From: CAZDXB01 sp964509335
GTDB taxonomy: Bacteria; Bacteroidota; Ignavibacteria; Kapaibacteriales; UBA2268
Direction: 5' to 3'
Length of the DNA stretch: 64,000 nt
NCBI GenBank assembly: GCA_964509335.1
Contig: CAZDXB010000016.1
Location: 1-64,000 of the forward strand
In this document: positions 51,942 through 62,200 of the stretch, piece by piece
How the letters are laid out: each line of letters begins with the position of its first letter
How positions within the stretch are numbered: the stretch's first letter is position 1
Notes under the pieces: model-generated
Database searches by the model: none
What the model was told of the DNA's origin: nothing
What the model saw: the letters and a program-made list of their open reading frames with translations, nothing else
Program-made: the position numbers and the translations under genes

Positions 51942-52820
51942 ATGAACATTCAAAAAGTACTAGTAATCGGAGCTGGAACGATGGGCAACGGAATAGCCCA
52001 CGTCTTTTCCCAATTCGGACACGAAGTAATCCTAAGCGACGTTTCCGAAGACATTTTAAACAAAGCGAAAGCTGTAATAGGAAAGAATCTCGGCAGGCAA
52101 GTCAAAAAAGAAAAAATAACCCAAGAGCAAGCCGACGAAACCTTGAACAGAATAACTACAACCACAAAAATGGAAGACGCCAAAGACGTCGATTTTGTAG
52201 TGGAAGCCGCTAGCGAGAAAAAGGAGATTAAATTCAAAATCTTTGAAAATCTAGATAAAATCACGCGTCCCGAAGTGATATTAGGCACTAACACCTCCAC
52301 TATCTCAATCACCGAGATAGGCGCGGTAACAAGCAAACCGGACAAAGTCATTGGAATGCACTTTATGAATCCCGTCCCAATGATAAAATTAGTCGAAGTA
52401 ATTCGCGGCTTGGTTACGACCGACGAAACATACAAGACCGTAATGGATTTAGCGGGCAAATTAGGCAAAACCCCAATACTGGCGAACGATTATCCCGGAT
52501 TCATCGCGAATAGAATCTTGATGCCGTTAATAAACGAAGCCGTATTCGCCTTGATGGAAGGCGTGGGAACGGTGGAAGCTATCGACGGAGTAGCCAAATT
52601 GGGCTTGGCGCATCCGATGGGACCGCTTATGCTTGCCGACTTGATTGGCTTGGACGTTACATTATCCATTATGGAAGTTCTGCACAGCGACATCGGCGAC
52701 CCCAGATTTAGACCGGCTCCGCTACTCAAAAAAGTAGTCGCGGCAGGCTATTACGGAAGAAAAACCGGCAAAGGATTTTACGATTACTCGGGCGACAAAC
52801 CCGAACCAATGTGTTTTTAG
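51942..52820 (+). CDS. 3-hydroxybutyryl-CoA dehydrogenase
   Basis: The 292-residue enzyme interconverts acetoacetyl-CoA and 3-hydroxybutyryl-CoA. The N-terminal Rossmann loop is GAGTMGNGIAHVFSQFGHEV (about 10-29). HFMNPVPMIKLVEVIRG carries the catalytic His (His in GMHFMNP) and Glu (KLVEVI), and the C-terminal domain has the GYYGRKTGKGFYDY signature. The start is the ATG at 51942, seven bases after an AAGGAAGG ribosome binding site, not the in-frame TTG six bases upstream. Two TPR-protein genes follow at 25 and 52 bases. Confidence 0.93.
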   Translation: MNIQKVLVIGAGTMGNGIAHVFSQFGHEVILSDVSEDILNKAKAVIGKNLGRQVKKEKITQEQADETLNRITTTTKMEDAKDVDFVVEAASEKKEIKFKIFENLDKITRPEVILGTNTSTISITEIGAVTSKPDKVIGMHFMNPVPMIKLVEVIRGLVTTDETYKTVMDLAGKLGKTPILANDYPGFIANRILMPLINEAVFALMEGVGTVEAIDGVAKLGLAHPMGPLMLADLIGLDVTLSIMEVLHSDIGDPRFRPAPLLKKVVAAGYYGRKTGKGFYDYSGDKPEPMCF

Positions 52821-52845
52821 GATGGCAACATAAATCTAATATTTT

Positions 52846-53562
52846 ATGAAAGACACCGATATAACGGCGAAAGACATATCGGCGGCGGATAACCCGGATT
52901 TACTCGCGGCTTACGAAGCCGAGTTGAAGGGCGATTATATGAGAGCCGTTGAATTATACAACAAAATTCTGGACGAAAATCCGAACATTGGATTTCTCTA
53001 TAAACGGGCGGGCAAGGATTACCAAAGGCTCGGTATGTTCGAAGATTCGGTGGAGTATTTGGAAAAAGCCGCCAAGCTTCTACCCGAATACTCAACCGTC
53101 TGGTACGATTTGGGGTTGGCGTATTATAAACTAGCCGATTTGAAAAAATCTATTGAATGTCTTCGTAAAGCGGTCGAGCTTGAAAAAGACTTTATTAACG
53201 CAAGGTATTGGCTCGGATTGGTTTATCTGCAATACGAGAAATTTTACAGAGCCAGAGAGCATTTTCAGTATATAGCCGAAGCCCGCCCTAATTTTACAGT
53301 GGCGATTTATCATTTGGGAGTTATTAACCTTAAAGAGAATTTTTTTAGAGAAGCGATTAAGAACTTTAAAGAAGTGATAAAAAGAAATCCCGACAGCCCC
53401 GCGGCTCACACGAGATTAGGCGAAGCTTATATGAATATCGACGAAGACGACGAAGCGCGCCAAGCGTTTGAAAAAGCTTTGGCGTTAGACCCGGATTACT
53501 ATCAAGCGAGACAGATGTTGTTCGTTCTCGACGAAAAGTCGAAGAGCGGCGGCGTGTGGTAA
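52846..53562 (+). CDS. TPR-repeat protein (first of a tandem pair)
   Basis: The 238-residue protein has no signal peptide. After a short Asp-rich start (DTDITAKDISAADNPDLLAAYEAELKGDY) it is composed of about six TPR units with the 34-residue rhythm. It should be a cytosolic protein-binding scaffold. It is a close paralogue of the next gene: both begin with a DxPD(L/I)LAAY(E/Q)AExxGDYxxA segment and keep the same repeat order. It lies 25 bases after the dehydrogenase gene on the same strand, but nothing in the sequence ties it to that reaction. Confidence 0.82.
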   Translation: MKDTDITAKDISAADNPDLLAAYEAELKGDYMRAVELYNKILDENPNIGFLYKRAGKDYQRLGMFEDSVEYLEKAAKLLPEYSTVWYDLGLAYYKLADLKKSIECLRKAVELEKDFINARYWLGLVYLQYEKFYRAREHFQYIAEARPNFTVAIYHLGVINLKENFFREAIKNFKEVIKRNPDSPAAHTRLGEAYMNIDEDDEARQAFEKALALDPDYYQARQMLFVLDEKSKSGGVW

Positions 53563-53614
53563 TTTAATTTATTTTTTGCATCCAATTGCAGACTTTAAAT
53601 AATTAGGAGCTACA

Positions 53615-54307
53615 ATGGAGAAAAAACAAAGATTCGATTCCGACGACCCGGACATTCTCGCGGCGTATCAAGCGGAGACCAACGGAGATTATTCGGAAGC
53701 GATTAAATACTACAAAAAAGCTATAGAAAGAGACCCAAACAAAGGCATAGTTTACAAACATTGCGGCAACGTTTTTTATAGAATAGGAAGACTCGGCGAA
53801 GCCGTCGGATCATTAGAAAAAGCCGCTGAATTATTGCCTCAGTTCCCTACTGTCCGATACGAGCTAGGATTGGCTTATTATAGACAAGTGAGAATCCTCG
53901 AGTCAATCGCCCAAATGAAAAAAGTATTGGAACTCGACGAGCATTTTCTGATGGCGCACTACTGGCTAGGGATACTAAATTACCATTACGGACATTTAAA
54001 TGACGCGAAAAAACATTACGAAATAGTTACGCAAAGAAATCCCGATTTTACGATAGCTTTTTTCCATCTCGGAACGACAAATTTAAGGCTCGGCTTATAC
54101 AAGGATTCCATTAAGGCATTGCGGGAAGTCATCAAAAGCCATTCCAGTCCGGCGGCTTTCACTTTGCTCGGGGAGGCTTACCTCAATCTAGACGAAAAAT
54201 TCGAAGCGAGAAAAGCTTTCAAAAAAGCTCTGGAAATCGACCCGGACGACAGAAAAGCTATTCGCGGCTTGAGAATGGCTGAGCAATTCGACGAGCTTAG
54301 CTTGTAA
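53615..54307 (+). CDS. TPR-repeat protein (second of a tandem pair)
   Basis: The 230-residue protein resembles its upstream neighbour along its length (DDPDILAAYQAETNGDYSEA, then KAAELLP(Q/E) and ARKAFKKALEIDPDD near the end) with about six TPR units. A good ribosome binding site (TTAGGAG) precedes the ATG. The pair clearly arose by tandem duplication. Binding partners are unknown. Confidence 0.82.
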   Translation: MEKKQRFDSDDPDILAAYQAETNGDYSEAIKYYKKAIERDPNKGIVYKHCGNVFYRIGRLGEAVGSLEKAAELLPQFPTVRYELGLAYYRQVRILESIAQMKKVLELDEHFLMAHYWLGILNYHYGHLNDAKKHYEIVTQRNPDFTIAFFHLGTTNLRLGLYKDSIKALREVIKSHSSPAAFTLLGEAYLNLDEKFEARKAFKKALEIDPDDRKAIRGLRMAEQFDELSL

Positions 54308-54391
54308 ACTAACAAACGCCGCCTCGCTTTGATTTCCTTTTTTTATTTGGCAGTTAAGCTTTTCTGGAAATTTCGTCGTAAAAGTAGAATT

Positions 54392-54574
54392 GTAGGGAGC
54401 GCCTCAATCGAACCCTTCGGGTAAACCCGAAGGTTGACGTAAATTCACAACTGGCAGGTGTTTCAAAGGTTAAGTAAACCTCAGGGTTTACCCTGAGGAC
54501 AGTAAAAACATAGTTATTCGACAGCCTCTTTACCTTGAGGGAAGCAAAAACTATAGTTATGAGACAATCCCTAC
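54392..54574. mobile_element. decayed relative of the 1654-1830 MITE
   Basis: The centre (54414-54508) matches the MITE's centre closely: the CCTTCGGGT/ACCCGAAGG palindrome, then the CCTCAGGGT/ACCCTGAGG palindrome, with the same spacer around CACAACTGGC. The right end is partly duplicated (a second AACTATAGTTATGAGACA-like end). The outermost arms GTAGGGA (54392) and TCCCTAC (54574) still pair. It fills most of the 305-base gap between the TPR and TraB-like genes; the rest of that gap shows nothing. Confidence 0.65.
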
Positions 54575-54612
54575 TTATTGCAAGTATTTACAATATTATG
54601 AAATAAAAATCT

Positions 54613-55485
54613 ATGAAAAAAGCATCAATTCGTTTCGCCGCCGTCGCTTTAGCGCTGTCCCTTTTTGCCTGCGCTACCGCCGAAAAGACGACGGATTATC
54701 AAATTTCAAAAGTAACCGGCTTGCTCTGGAAAGTCGAATCTCAAACGGCGACGGTATATTTATTAGGTTCTATCCACTTCGCGACCGACGACTTTTATCC
54801 CTTAAATTCAAAAATCGAAGAAGCTTTCGAGAAATCAGACGTATTGACGCTGGAGGCCGATATTAGCAAAGCGAATCCATTTGAACTAATGCAGGCGGCG
54901 AGTTATCAAGACGATAGAACTTGGAAGGACGAGCTTAGCGACGAATTGATAGCGAAAGTCGAAAAAGCTCTCGACAAATACAATCTGCCTTCGGTTATGT
55001 ACGATAAAATGAAGCCATGGTTTATCGCTTTGTCTATTTCCGCTATGCAAGCCAAATCAAAAGGATTCGACGAAAAAAAAGGCATAGACGTTTATTTCTC
55101 AAAAAAAGCTAAGAAAAGCGGGAAAGATATATTCGAGTTAGAATCCGTAAAAGAGCAATTAGCTATTTTCGACGAAAAGCTGAAAAATCATCAAGAGGAA
55201 TTTCTTAAGCTAACTTTAACGGAAGGCGAAGAGAGCTTGGAAACGCTCGATTCTATGGCGAATTACTGGAAAGAAGGGAACGTAGAGGCTCTGGAAAAGG
55301 AATTATTCTCCGACTATTTAGAAAAAGAAGAATACGAGCCGATTTACGACGCGCTTTATTCGGACAGAAACAAGAAAATGACCAAAAAAATCAGAGAATA
55401 CCTGAAAACGAACAAAACATATTTCATAGTCGTTGGAGCGGCGCATTTGATAGGAAAAGAAGGCATAGTCAAATTAATTAAATAA
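54613..55485 (+). CDS. TraB/GumN family lipoprotein (TIKI-like putative metalloprotease)
   Basis: The 290-residue product has a lipobox (LFAC, Cys20) and the family's two GxxH motifs: GSIHFA (about 51-56) and GAAHLIG near the C terminus. A conserved Glu lies in the LTLEAD segment. Related eukaryotic TIKI proteins are metalloproteases using these residues, while bacterial members are poorly characterised. The SDR gene follows after 23 bases, perhaps in one transcript. Confidence 0.85.
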   Translation: MKKASIRFAAVALALSLFACATAEKTTDYQISKVTGLLWKVESQTATVYLLGSIHFATDDFYPLNSKIEEAFEKSDVLTLEADISKANPFELMQAASYQDDRTWKDELSDELIAKVEKALDKYNLPSVMYDKMKPWFIALSISAMQAKSKGFDEKKGIDVYFSKKAKKSGKDIFELESVKEQLAIFDEKLKNHQEEFLKLTLTEGEESLETLDSMANYWKEGNVEALEKELFSDYLEKEEYEPIYDALYSDRNKKMTKKIREYLKTNKTYFIVVGAAHLIGKEGIVKLIK

Positions 55486-55508
55486 ATAGGAATAAAAAAG
55501 GAGGGATT

Positions 55509-56285
55509 ATGAACGTAAAAGGCAAAACCGTTCTAATAACGGGCGCTTCCGCGGGAATAGGCAGAGGTTGCGCCGAAGCCTTCGCCGAAGCGGGAGCGAG
55601 ATTGATATTAGTCGCCAGAAGAAGCGAAAAACTGAAGGAAGTCTCCGAGGATATATTCAAAAAATACGGAGCGGAAATTTACGGTATCACTTGCGACGTA
55701 AGCGATTACGAGCAAATCAAAAAGCACATAGAAAATTTGCCCGAAAGATGGGACGCAATCGACGTATTAATAAACAACGCCGGGAAAGCTCTCGGCTGGA
55801 ATCCGATTCAGGAAGGCGACGTAAAGGATTGGGACGAGATGATAGACGTCAACATAAAAGGCTTGTTATACGTATCGAGACTGGTTCTGCCGCAAATGGT
55901 AAACAGGCAAACCGGACACGTAATAAATATCGGCTCGATTGCGGGCAGGGAGGCGTATCCCAATGGCAACGTCTATTGCGGAACGAAAGCCGCCGTCGCC
56001 GCGATTACCGAAGGAATGATAATCGATTTGAACGGAACTGGCGTTAAAGTAACTAATCTCGAGCCCGGATTAGTCGAAACGGAGTTCTCGCTAGTCCGCT
56101 TCCACGGCGACAAAGAGAAAGCCGAGCGGGTTTACGAAGGATACACGCCGCTAAGCGGAAGAGACGTAGCGGACGTCGCCCTTAATTGCGTTCAAGCGCC
56201 GGACAACGTAACGATACAAGACGCTCTCGTTACGCCGACAGACCAAGCGACCGCAACGATGGTAGATAAGAAAGAAAAAAATTAA
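55509..56285 (+). CDS. short-chain dehydrogenase/reductase (YdfG-like)
   Basis: The 258-residue SDR has the NAD(P) motif TGASAGIGRGCA (about 10-21), NNAGKALG (about 89-96), and the catalytic Ser in INIGSIAGR with YCGTKAA giving Tyr and Lys. ARRSEKL after strand 2 suggests NADP+. Its length and the NLEPGLVETEFSLVRF segment fit the YdfG/serine 3-dehydrogenase group acting on 3-hydroxy acids. A strong ribosome binding site (AAGGAGG) precedes the ATG. Confidence 0.88.
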   Translation: MNVKGKTVLITGASAGIGRGCAEAFAEAGARLILVARRSEKLKEVSEDIFKKYGAEIYGITCDVSDYEQIKKHIENLPERWDAIDVLINNAGKALGWNPIQEGDVKDWDEMIDVNIKGLLYVSRLVLPQMVNRQTGHVINIGSIAGREAYPNGNVYCGTKAAVAAITEGMIIDLNGTGVKVTNLEPGLVETEFSLVRFHGDKEKAERVYEGYTPLSGRDVADVALNCVQAPDNVTIQDALVTPTDQATATMVDKKEKN

Positions 56286-56378
56286 TTTTTTAAAAAGCCG
56301 TTTATATTATATATTTGCAAGTCATAGCTACTTCACGGTAGCGGGAACGCGACGTTTTTTGAAATTTTGAGTTTTCTA

Positions 56379-56472
56379 GGAGGGGTGGCAGAGTGGCTGA
56401 ATGCACCGGTTTGCTAAACCGACGTAGGGCTAATAGGCTCTACCGAGGGTTCGAATCCCTCCCCCTCCGCCA
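56379..56472 (+). tRNA. tRNA-Ser (anticodon GCU)
   Basis: The 94-base class II tRNA has acceptor arms GGAGGGG and CCCCTCC, a GCT anticodon at 56413-56415 in the loop TTGCTAA, a long variable arm (about 56422-56446) as in serine tRNAs, a T arm GAGGG-TTCGAAT-CCCTC and an encoded CCA end. One C-A mismatch closes the anticodon stem. It reads AGC and AGU codons. Confidence 0.95.
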
Positions 56473-56590
56473 TATCTTTATCGCTATTCCATTGATAATA
56501 TTCGTTTATAAAGATTTGAAATTCGTTTCCAACACATTTCCAACGCTTTTTATTCTTCTTATCAATAGATGATTGAAGCAAAGCTCTCGC

Positions 56591-57730
56591 CTACAACTTA
56601 AACGACAAACTTACTTCCGCTCCGTGTCCGTCTCCGTCTCGGTTTTTGACGGTTATATCGCCTCCGTGAACGTTCATAATTATTTTCGCCATAGCTAATC
56701 CTAGTCCCAAACCTTCGCTGTGGCTCATTAGTTCGTCCGATACGAAAAATTCGTAAAGATTTTCCATTGTTTCTTTTGTGAATCCCGGTCCTTCGTCCAA
56801 TATGGAAATCGTATAGTATTCGTCGTTTTTCGAATCTTGTAAAATGATTTCTTTGTTTTCGCTTGAAAACTTTACGGCGTTATCTAGTATTATCTCGAAT
56901 GTCTTAGTAACTAGATTGTAATCGACTTCTATATAAGCGTCGTCGAATTTGTAATTTTTTACTAATTCTATGTTTTTTTCTCTCGCTTTATCGTTAATTT
57001 TCTGGATAGATTCGCTTACTATGGAGTAAATGTTTTCGTTCGAAATATTTAGCTCGTATTTCTCGTTCAATAACTTGGTAATAGTCAATGAATAATTTGA
57101 AAATTTGCGTAGTTTGTCGGTTGATAGCATTATAAAATCGCAATATTCTTTTAACTCAGGGCTCGTTACCGACTCCCTTATGAATTCTGTGAAACCTTTT
57201 ATTCCAGAAATAGGCGTGTTTATTTCGTGAGACAGCAATCCTAAGAAATAATTTTTAGAGACGTCTAGCTTTTTGAGCTTTTTATAAGCCGTTTCTAATT
57301 CTATTCTTTTTTGTTCGATAGTCTTTTTAAGATTATAACTTTTGATAGCCTCGTTCACGGTCATTATTATATCGTTTTTGTCCCAAGGTTTTGTTAAAAA
57401 TCTGTATAAATCCGCTTTGTTGACGGCGTATTTTATGCCTTCGGTTCTGGCTTGTCCGGTAAGCATTATATTTTTTGTGTCCGGGCTTTTTTTATGGATT
57501 AATTCTAGTAATTCGTCGCCTTTCATTCCGGGCATTATATAATCGACAATCGTTACCGGAACTTCGTAGCCGTCTTCCATTAATTCCGAAACAATTTCGA
57601 GCGCGTCTTCGCCGGAAATCGCCTCTTCTATAAGATATTCGGTTCCGAAATCATTTTCTAATTCGTGTTTTAAACTAGCTAGGACGAATTTCTCGTCGTC
57701 AACGCAAATCATAGCTTTTTTGTTAATCAT
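56591..57730 (-). CDS. receiver-histidine kinase (N-terminal REC, HisKA, HATPase)
   Basis: The 379-residue soluble protein starts with a receiver domain (about 6-125: acidic pair D11/D12, phospho-acceptor D63 in IVDYIMPG, T91 and K114), then a coiled linker, a HisKA domain with His168 (LGLLSHEINTPIS) and a HATPase_c domain (about 270-378; LDNAVKFSS, LDEGPGF, GLGLGLAMAK). The receiver is a close sibling of the one in the next gene upstream. A receiver placed before a kinase makes its activity subject to phosphorylation by another kinase. It is the last gene of a minus-strand signalling cluster, 29 bases after its neighbour. Confidence 0.92.
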   Translation of the reverse strand: MINKKAMICVDDEKFVLASLKHELENDFGTEYLIEEAISGEDALEIVSELMEDGYEVPVTIVDYIMPGMKGDELLELIHKKSPDTKNIMLTGQARTEGIKYAVNKADLYRFLTKPWDKNDIIMTVNEAIKSYNLKKTIEQKRIELETAYKKLKKLDVSKNYFLGLLSHEINTPISGIKGFTEFIRESVTSPELKEYCDFIMLSTDKLRKFSNYSLTITKLLNEKYELNISNENIYSIVSESIQKINDKAREKNIELVKNYKFDDAYIEVDYNLVTKTFEIILDNAVKFSSENKEIILQDSKNDEYYTISILDEGPGFTKETMENLYEFFVSDELMSHSEGLGLGLAMAKIIMNVHGGDITVKNRDGDGHGAEVSLSFKL

Positions 57731-57759
57731 ACCGCTTAATATATTTTGTTAGACATCAT

Positions 57760-59268
57760 TTACGCTTCTCTTGGGATAAACACTTTAATTTCTGTAGAAT
57801 CCGAAAGCAAGCCGCTTTGCTTCAACCTTCCGATTTCTTCTATAATATCTATATCGAGCGTTGCGTCTTTTGGAGCGACTAATCTGCCGTATTTTGTTAC
57901 TAAATCGGATCCCAATATCATACCGCTTTTCAAATCCGAAATCCTCATATTTGTTTCTAAAGAGCGTTTTGATTCGGCTTTGCTCGCTCCTTTTTTCTTT
58001 CGTTCCTCTTCCATTAATTTTTCAACCGGTATAACAATTTTTCTTTCTTTATCGTAAGTGTAATCTTCGGTCGAATATTTGACGGTTCTAATCACGTCGC
58101 CTTTGGCGTAAACTTTAATTAAAGCTCTCGCCGGGTTTAGTTCTTTACTAGCTTTAGATTTTACTAGCCGTTGGAAGGCGTCGATAATATCCATATCGTA
58201 CCATGACGAATTTTTGAATATTTTTTGCAAGGCTTCGGCGTGTCTTTTTGCAGTCATCTCGGGAGATTGATGGACTTCGCCCTCTTCTATTAGCTTAGTC
58301 ATCGACTCTTTCGGTATTCTATATACTCCGTTGTGGTAAGTTATAGCGAGATTTAATATTTGCGACGCTTTCGTGAGTTTGCCGAAAGTTAATCTATGCG
58401 GCAGTCCCGTGCCGTCGTAATGCTCCCATATTTGCGCCAGTATAAGCGTGTGCTTATTCATGCTTTCGTTAGACGACAGAGAGTCGATTTGTTCGTTATA
58501 TATTTTGAAATACTCTTTTGCCTCCGACTTCTTTAAATTATTTGGGTCGACGCCGATATATTTTTCCGGCATCTTTTGCATTATTAAATGCAAGAGAATC
58601 GCCGATACGACTATTGAAGACCGGACGTTGTTGTCGAGCTGAAGCCCGTCGGCTATTCTTAGAGATAGTAAAACAACAAATCGAGTATGATTAAGAAAGT
58701 AGCCTCTTTCATACGTAATAGCTAAGTCGAGCAGCGCGGGGATTGTCAGATTAAATAGATTTTTGTGCTCCTCGATTACTTTGTTAAACTTAAAATTATA
58801 TTTCTTTAGAGTCTCCGTTAATTCTTTGTTCCTTTTCAACTCAAAATATTGCTTTTCGATTAACTCGTTTTTTAGAAAGCTCTTAATCGCCTCTTTGACG
58901 GTAAAAATAAGATTTTCGTAATCCCAAGGTTTCATTATAATTTTATATAAATTCGCGTAGTTTACGGCGCTGGCTATGCCTTCGACCTCGGCTTGCCCGG
59001 TTAGCATTATTTTATAAACGCGAGAATTTCTCTCGTGTATTCTTTTAAGTAATTTATCGCCTTTTATGCCGGGCATAATATAGTCGGCGATGACTACGGG
59101 AATTCGGTAGCCTTCTTCGCTTAGCTCGTCGAAAATCTCCAGCGCTTCTTCGCCGTTTTCGGCGAGTTCGATTAAATAGTCGTCCTCTAATCCCTCGCTC
59201 AACTCTTTTCCCAAGCTGTCGAGCACGTTTCTTTCGTCGTCCACGCATATTATCGCGTTGTTTGGCAT
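57760..59268 (-). CDS. response regulator with degenerate HD-GYP-like output domain
   Basis: The 502-residue protein has a receiver domain (about 5-130; D10/D11, D62 in ADYIMPG, T90, K114), a helical linker and an HD-GYP-like domain (about 170-410). The early His (NHTRFVV, H194) and EHYDGTGLP (282-290) remain, but the HD pair is His-Leu (227-228, LLHLIMQ), and the GYP loop reads GLP. Loss of the metal-binding Asp suggests no cyclic-di-GMP phosphodiesterase activity, so the domain may work by binding. A C-terminal beta-rich part (about 410-502) is unassigned. It lies two bases downstream of the multi-PAS kinase gene. Confidence 0.83.
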   Translation of the reverse strand: MPNNAIICVDDERNVLDSLGKELSEGLEDDYLIELAENGEEALEIFDELSEEGYRIPVVIADYIMPGIKGDKLLKRIHERNSRVYKIMLTGQAEVEGIASAVNYANLYKIIMKPWDYENLIFTVKEAIKSFLKNELIEKQYFELKRNKELTETLKKYNFKFNKVIEEHKNLFNLTIPALLDLAITYERGYFLNHTRFVVLLSLRIADGLQLDNNVRSSIVVSAILLHLIMQKMPEKYIGVDPNNLKKSEAKEYFKIYNEQIDSLSSNESMNKHTLILAQIWEHYDGTGLPHRLTFGKLTKASQILNLAITYHNGVYRIPKESMTKLIEEGEVHQSPEMTAKRHAEALQKIFKNSSWYDMDIIDAFQRLVKSKASKELNPARALIKVYAKGDVIRTVKYSTEDYTYDKERKIVIPVEKLMEEERKKKGASKAESKRSLETNMRISDLKSGMILGSDLVTKYGRLVAPKDATLDIDIIEEIGRLKQSGLLSDSTEIKVFIPREA

Positions 59269-59270
59269 AT

Positions 59271-62200
59271 CTATTCTCCTTTATTTTTTATAGGCAACAT
59301 AACCTTAAACGTAGTCCCGACGCCTTCCTCGCTCTCTATTTCTATTTTGCCATTGTGTTTATCTACTATCTTTTTCACTATATCCAAGCCTAATCCAGTC
59401 CCTTCGCCTAAGGGTTTTGTCGTATAAAAAGGCTCGAAGATTTTCTTTTGAATTTTTTTCGGAATGCCTTTGCCGCTGTCGATAAAGGTTGTTACGGCAT
59501 ATCTCCCTTCTTTGTAAACTTTCACTTTCAAATCGCCTTTGAATTCCATAGCGTGCAGGGCGTTGTTTAATATATTTGTCCAGACTTGATTCAACTCGTC
59601 GGGATAGCAAAGTATCGGCTCTTTGAAATCGTAGCGTTTCTCGAGATTTACGTTATATTTCATTTTGTTATGATATAATGTCAAAATGGTTTCAAGGCTT
59701 TCTATTAAGCTCGCTTTTTCGGGTTCTTGCGAGTCGTCGTATCTGGCGTAATTTTTCAGAGCGAATACAATTTTAATAATGCTGTCAACCGAGCCTTTTA
59801 TAATTTCCGAGCCGTTTTTCATACTATATAACTTGTTAACGGCGTCTAAAATTTCCTCGTTTTTCGGATGCTTTAAGATAGATTTGAAATCTTCGATTTC
59901 TTCCGGTCCGCCTATATTTACGAAAATCGAGGCGAGTTTCATCGGATTTTTTAACTCCATCTCTTTAAAGCTTTTTATCAATTCTCTTTTCTTTTTTCTC
60001 TCCTCTTTAGCCATTAAGCTCTCAGAGTTTTTAACGGCTCTGCAGGTCATTTCGGTCATTAAATTAACGATGTCTTCCGGCAGCGACTTAACTAATGCTA
60101 GCAACTCTTTAATTAAGCTTCCTATATCCCTGCTAAACGAATCGTTTTGCGATTTGATAGCTCCCAGCGGCGAGTTTATTTCGTGGGCTATGCCGGCGAT
60201 TAACTGTCCGAGAGCCGCCATTTTTTCCGACTGCACCAGTTGCGATTGTGTGTCTTTTAGTTCTTTATGCGCTTTATCCAATTTGTCGTGCGCGATTTTT
60301 AATTTTCTATACGCTTTCAAAAGTTCCGCTTCCTGTTGTTTCCTTACGGTTATATCTTCTTTCACCGCCGCAAAATATTTAATCTCCTCGTTGTCGTCGA
60401 ATATCGGGGAGATATGAGAGCGGTCCCAATATATTTCGCCGTTCTTTTTCTTGTTTTTTATATTGCCCCTCCAAGTTTCACCGGATAATATAGTATTCCA
60501 CATTTCTTTGTAAAATTCCTTGTCGTGATAGCCGGATTTCAATATTCTTGGATTTTCGTCTATTACTTCTTTTGCGGAATATCCGGTGGTTTCTTCAAAA
60601 GCTTTGTTCACGTATATTATATTGCCTTTGATATCGGTGATTACTACCGAAGTTGGGCTTTGCTCGACGGCTTGCGAGAGCTTCTTGATTTCGCGATTCG
60701 ACTCCTCGAGCTTAGCTGTTCTTTCCTTCACCAATTCTTCTAAATGGTCGCGATGTTTTCTTAGCTCCTCCTCCATCAATTTCCTGTCGTGAACGTCGAT
60801 GTTAAAGCCGATAATTCTTAAAGGCTTGCCTTGCTTGTCTTGCTCCGCCGCTTTTGCGATTATTTGAATCCACCTTAAACCGCCGCCTTTCGTTTTAAAC
60901 CGCGTTTCTTCTTTAAATTCTTTTATTTTGCCGCTGAGCATTTCTTCGTTGATTTTTTTATAAAAATTAATATCCTTTGGTTCCATTAGATTAAAAACCG
61001 TATCAGGTTTTGAGGGTATTTCTTCGGGGTTATATCCGAGCATTTGAAACCAATAATCGTTTAGATAGATTTCGTCTTTGGCTACCTTCCAATCAAATAA
61101 ACCGAGCTTTGCGCTTTTAATCGCTAAATTAAGTCTCTCCTCGCTTCTGTGCAGGGCTTCTTCGGCGCGTTTGCGGTCGGTAATGTTACGCGATACGCCA
61201 ATAAAACCCGCCGCTTTTCCTTTCTCGTTTCTTAGAAAAGATATGTTTTCTTCTGTCCAGACGATAGAACCGTCTTTAGCTATATTTTCAATTTCTATAA
61301 CTCTTGTTCTTTTGGGGTCTTTATTCTCCTGTTTTTCAATTTCCATCTCTTCCTTATAGATTTGCATAATAACGCTCAGCGAAGAAGCAGTAACTATTTT
61401 ATCAAAAGAGAGTAATTTTAATTCATTTGGTGAATAGCCGAGTATCTTTTTTACTGAAGGACTGCAATAGACGTAATTCAGGTCTAAATCCATGGTCCAA
61501 ATTACGTCGGAAGAATTTTCGGCAAGCATACGGTGTTTTTCTTCGCTTTCCCGCAGAGCTTCTTCGGTTTTTTTGCGGTCGGTTATATCCAACATCATTC
61601 CGGAAATAACGCCGTTTATGAGAGAAGCGCTTAATATTAAATTCCTAATTTCGCCTTTTTTAGTTTTTATATCTATTTCGAACTCTTCCAAATTTTTTTC
61701 TTTTTTTAAGCGACACATTAAATTTTCCCGTTGTTCCTTATTTATATAAAAGGAATTGGCTTTATGTTTCATAAATTCTTCTTCGCTTTCAAAACCGAAC
61801 ATCTTCGCCATAGCTTTATTGGCGAAAATAATATCGCCGTCCACGGTTGTCTTATAAACTCCCGCTAACGCGTTATCGACTAATTCTCTATATTTCGCTT
61901 CCGATTCTTTGAGCGATTCTTCGGCTTTTCGTTTTTGCCTTTCAGTTTCGTAACTGTGAAAGTCGAACGATAAATTGTTTGCTATTTCTTCGAAAAGGTC
62001 GATTTCTTCTTCGTTGGACGCGTAAATATCATATAAAGCTACGTGTAGGTAACCGTAAAATTCTTCCTTATAGTTTAACTTTCTTATTAAAACCGTTAAA
62101 TTATCTATAAACGTCCCGAGTTTACATTTGCAGTTTTTACAAATTTCATTGTCGCCTTCTAATCTTATCGTTTGATTAGTTTTGGAAGCTAATTCCCAAC

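Noticed and set aside
56379..56590. tRNA-Ser as an integration (attachment) site
   Set aside because: No second copy of the tRNA 3' end and no integrase gene are visible in the window; the genes downstream are ordinary signalling genes.
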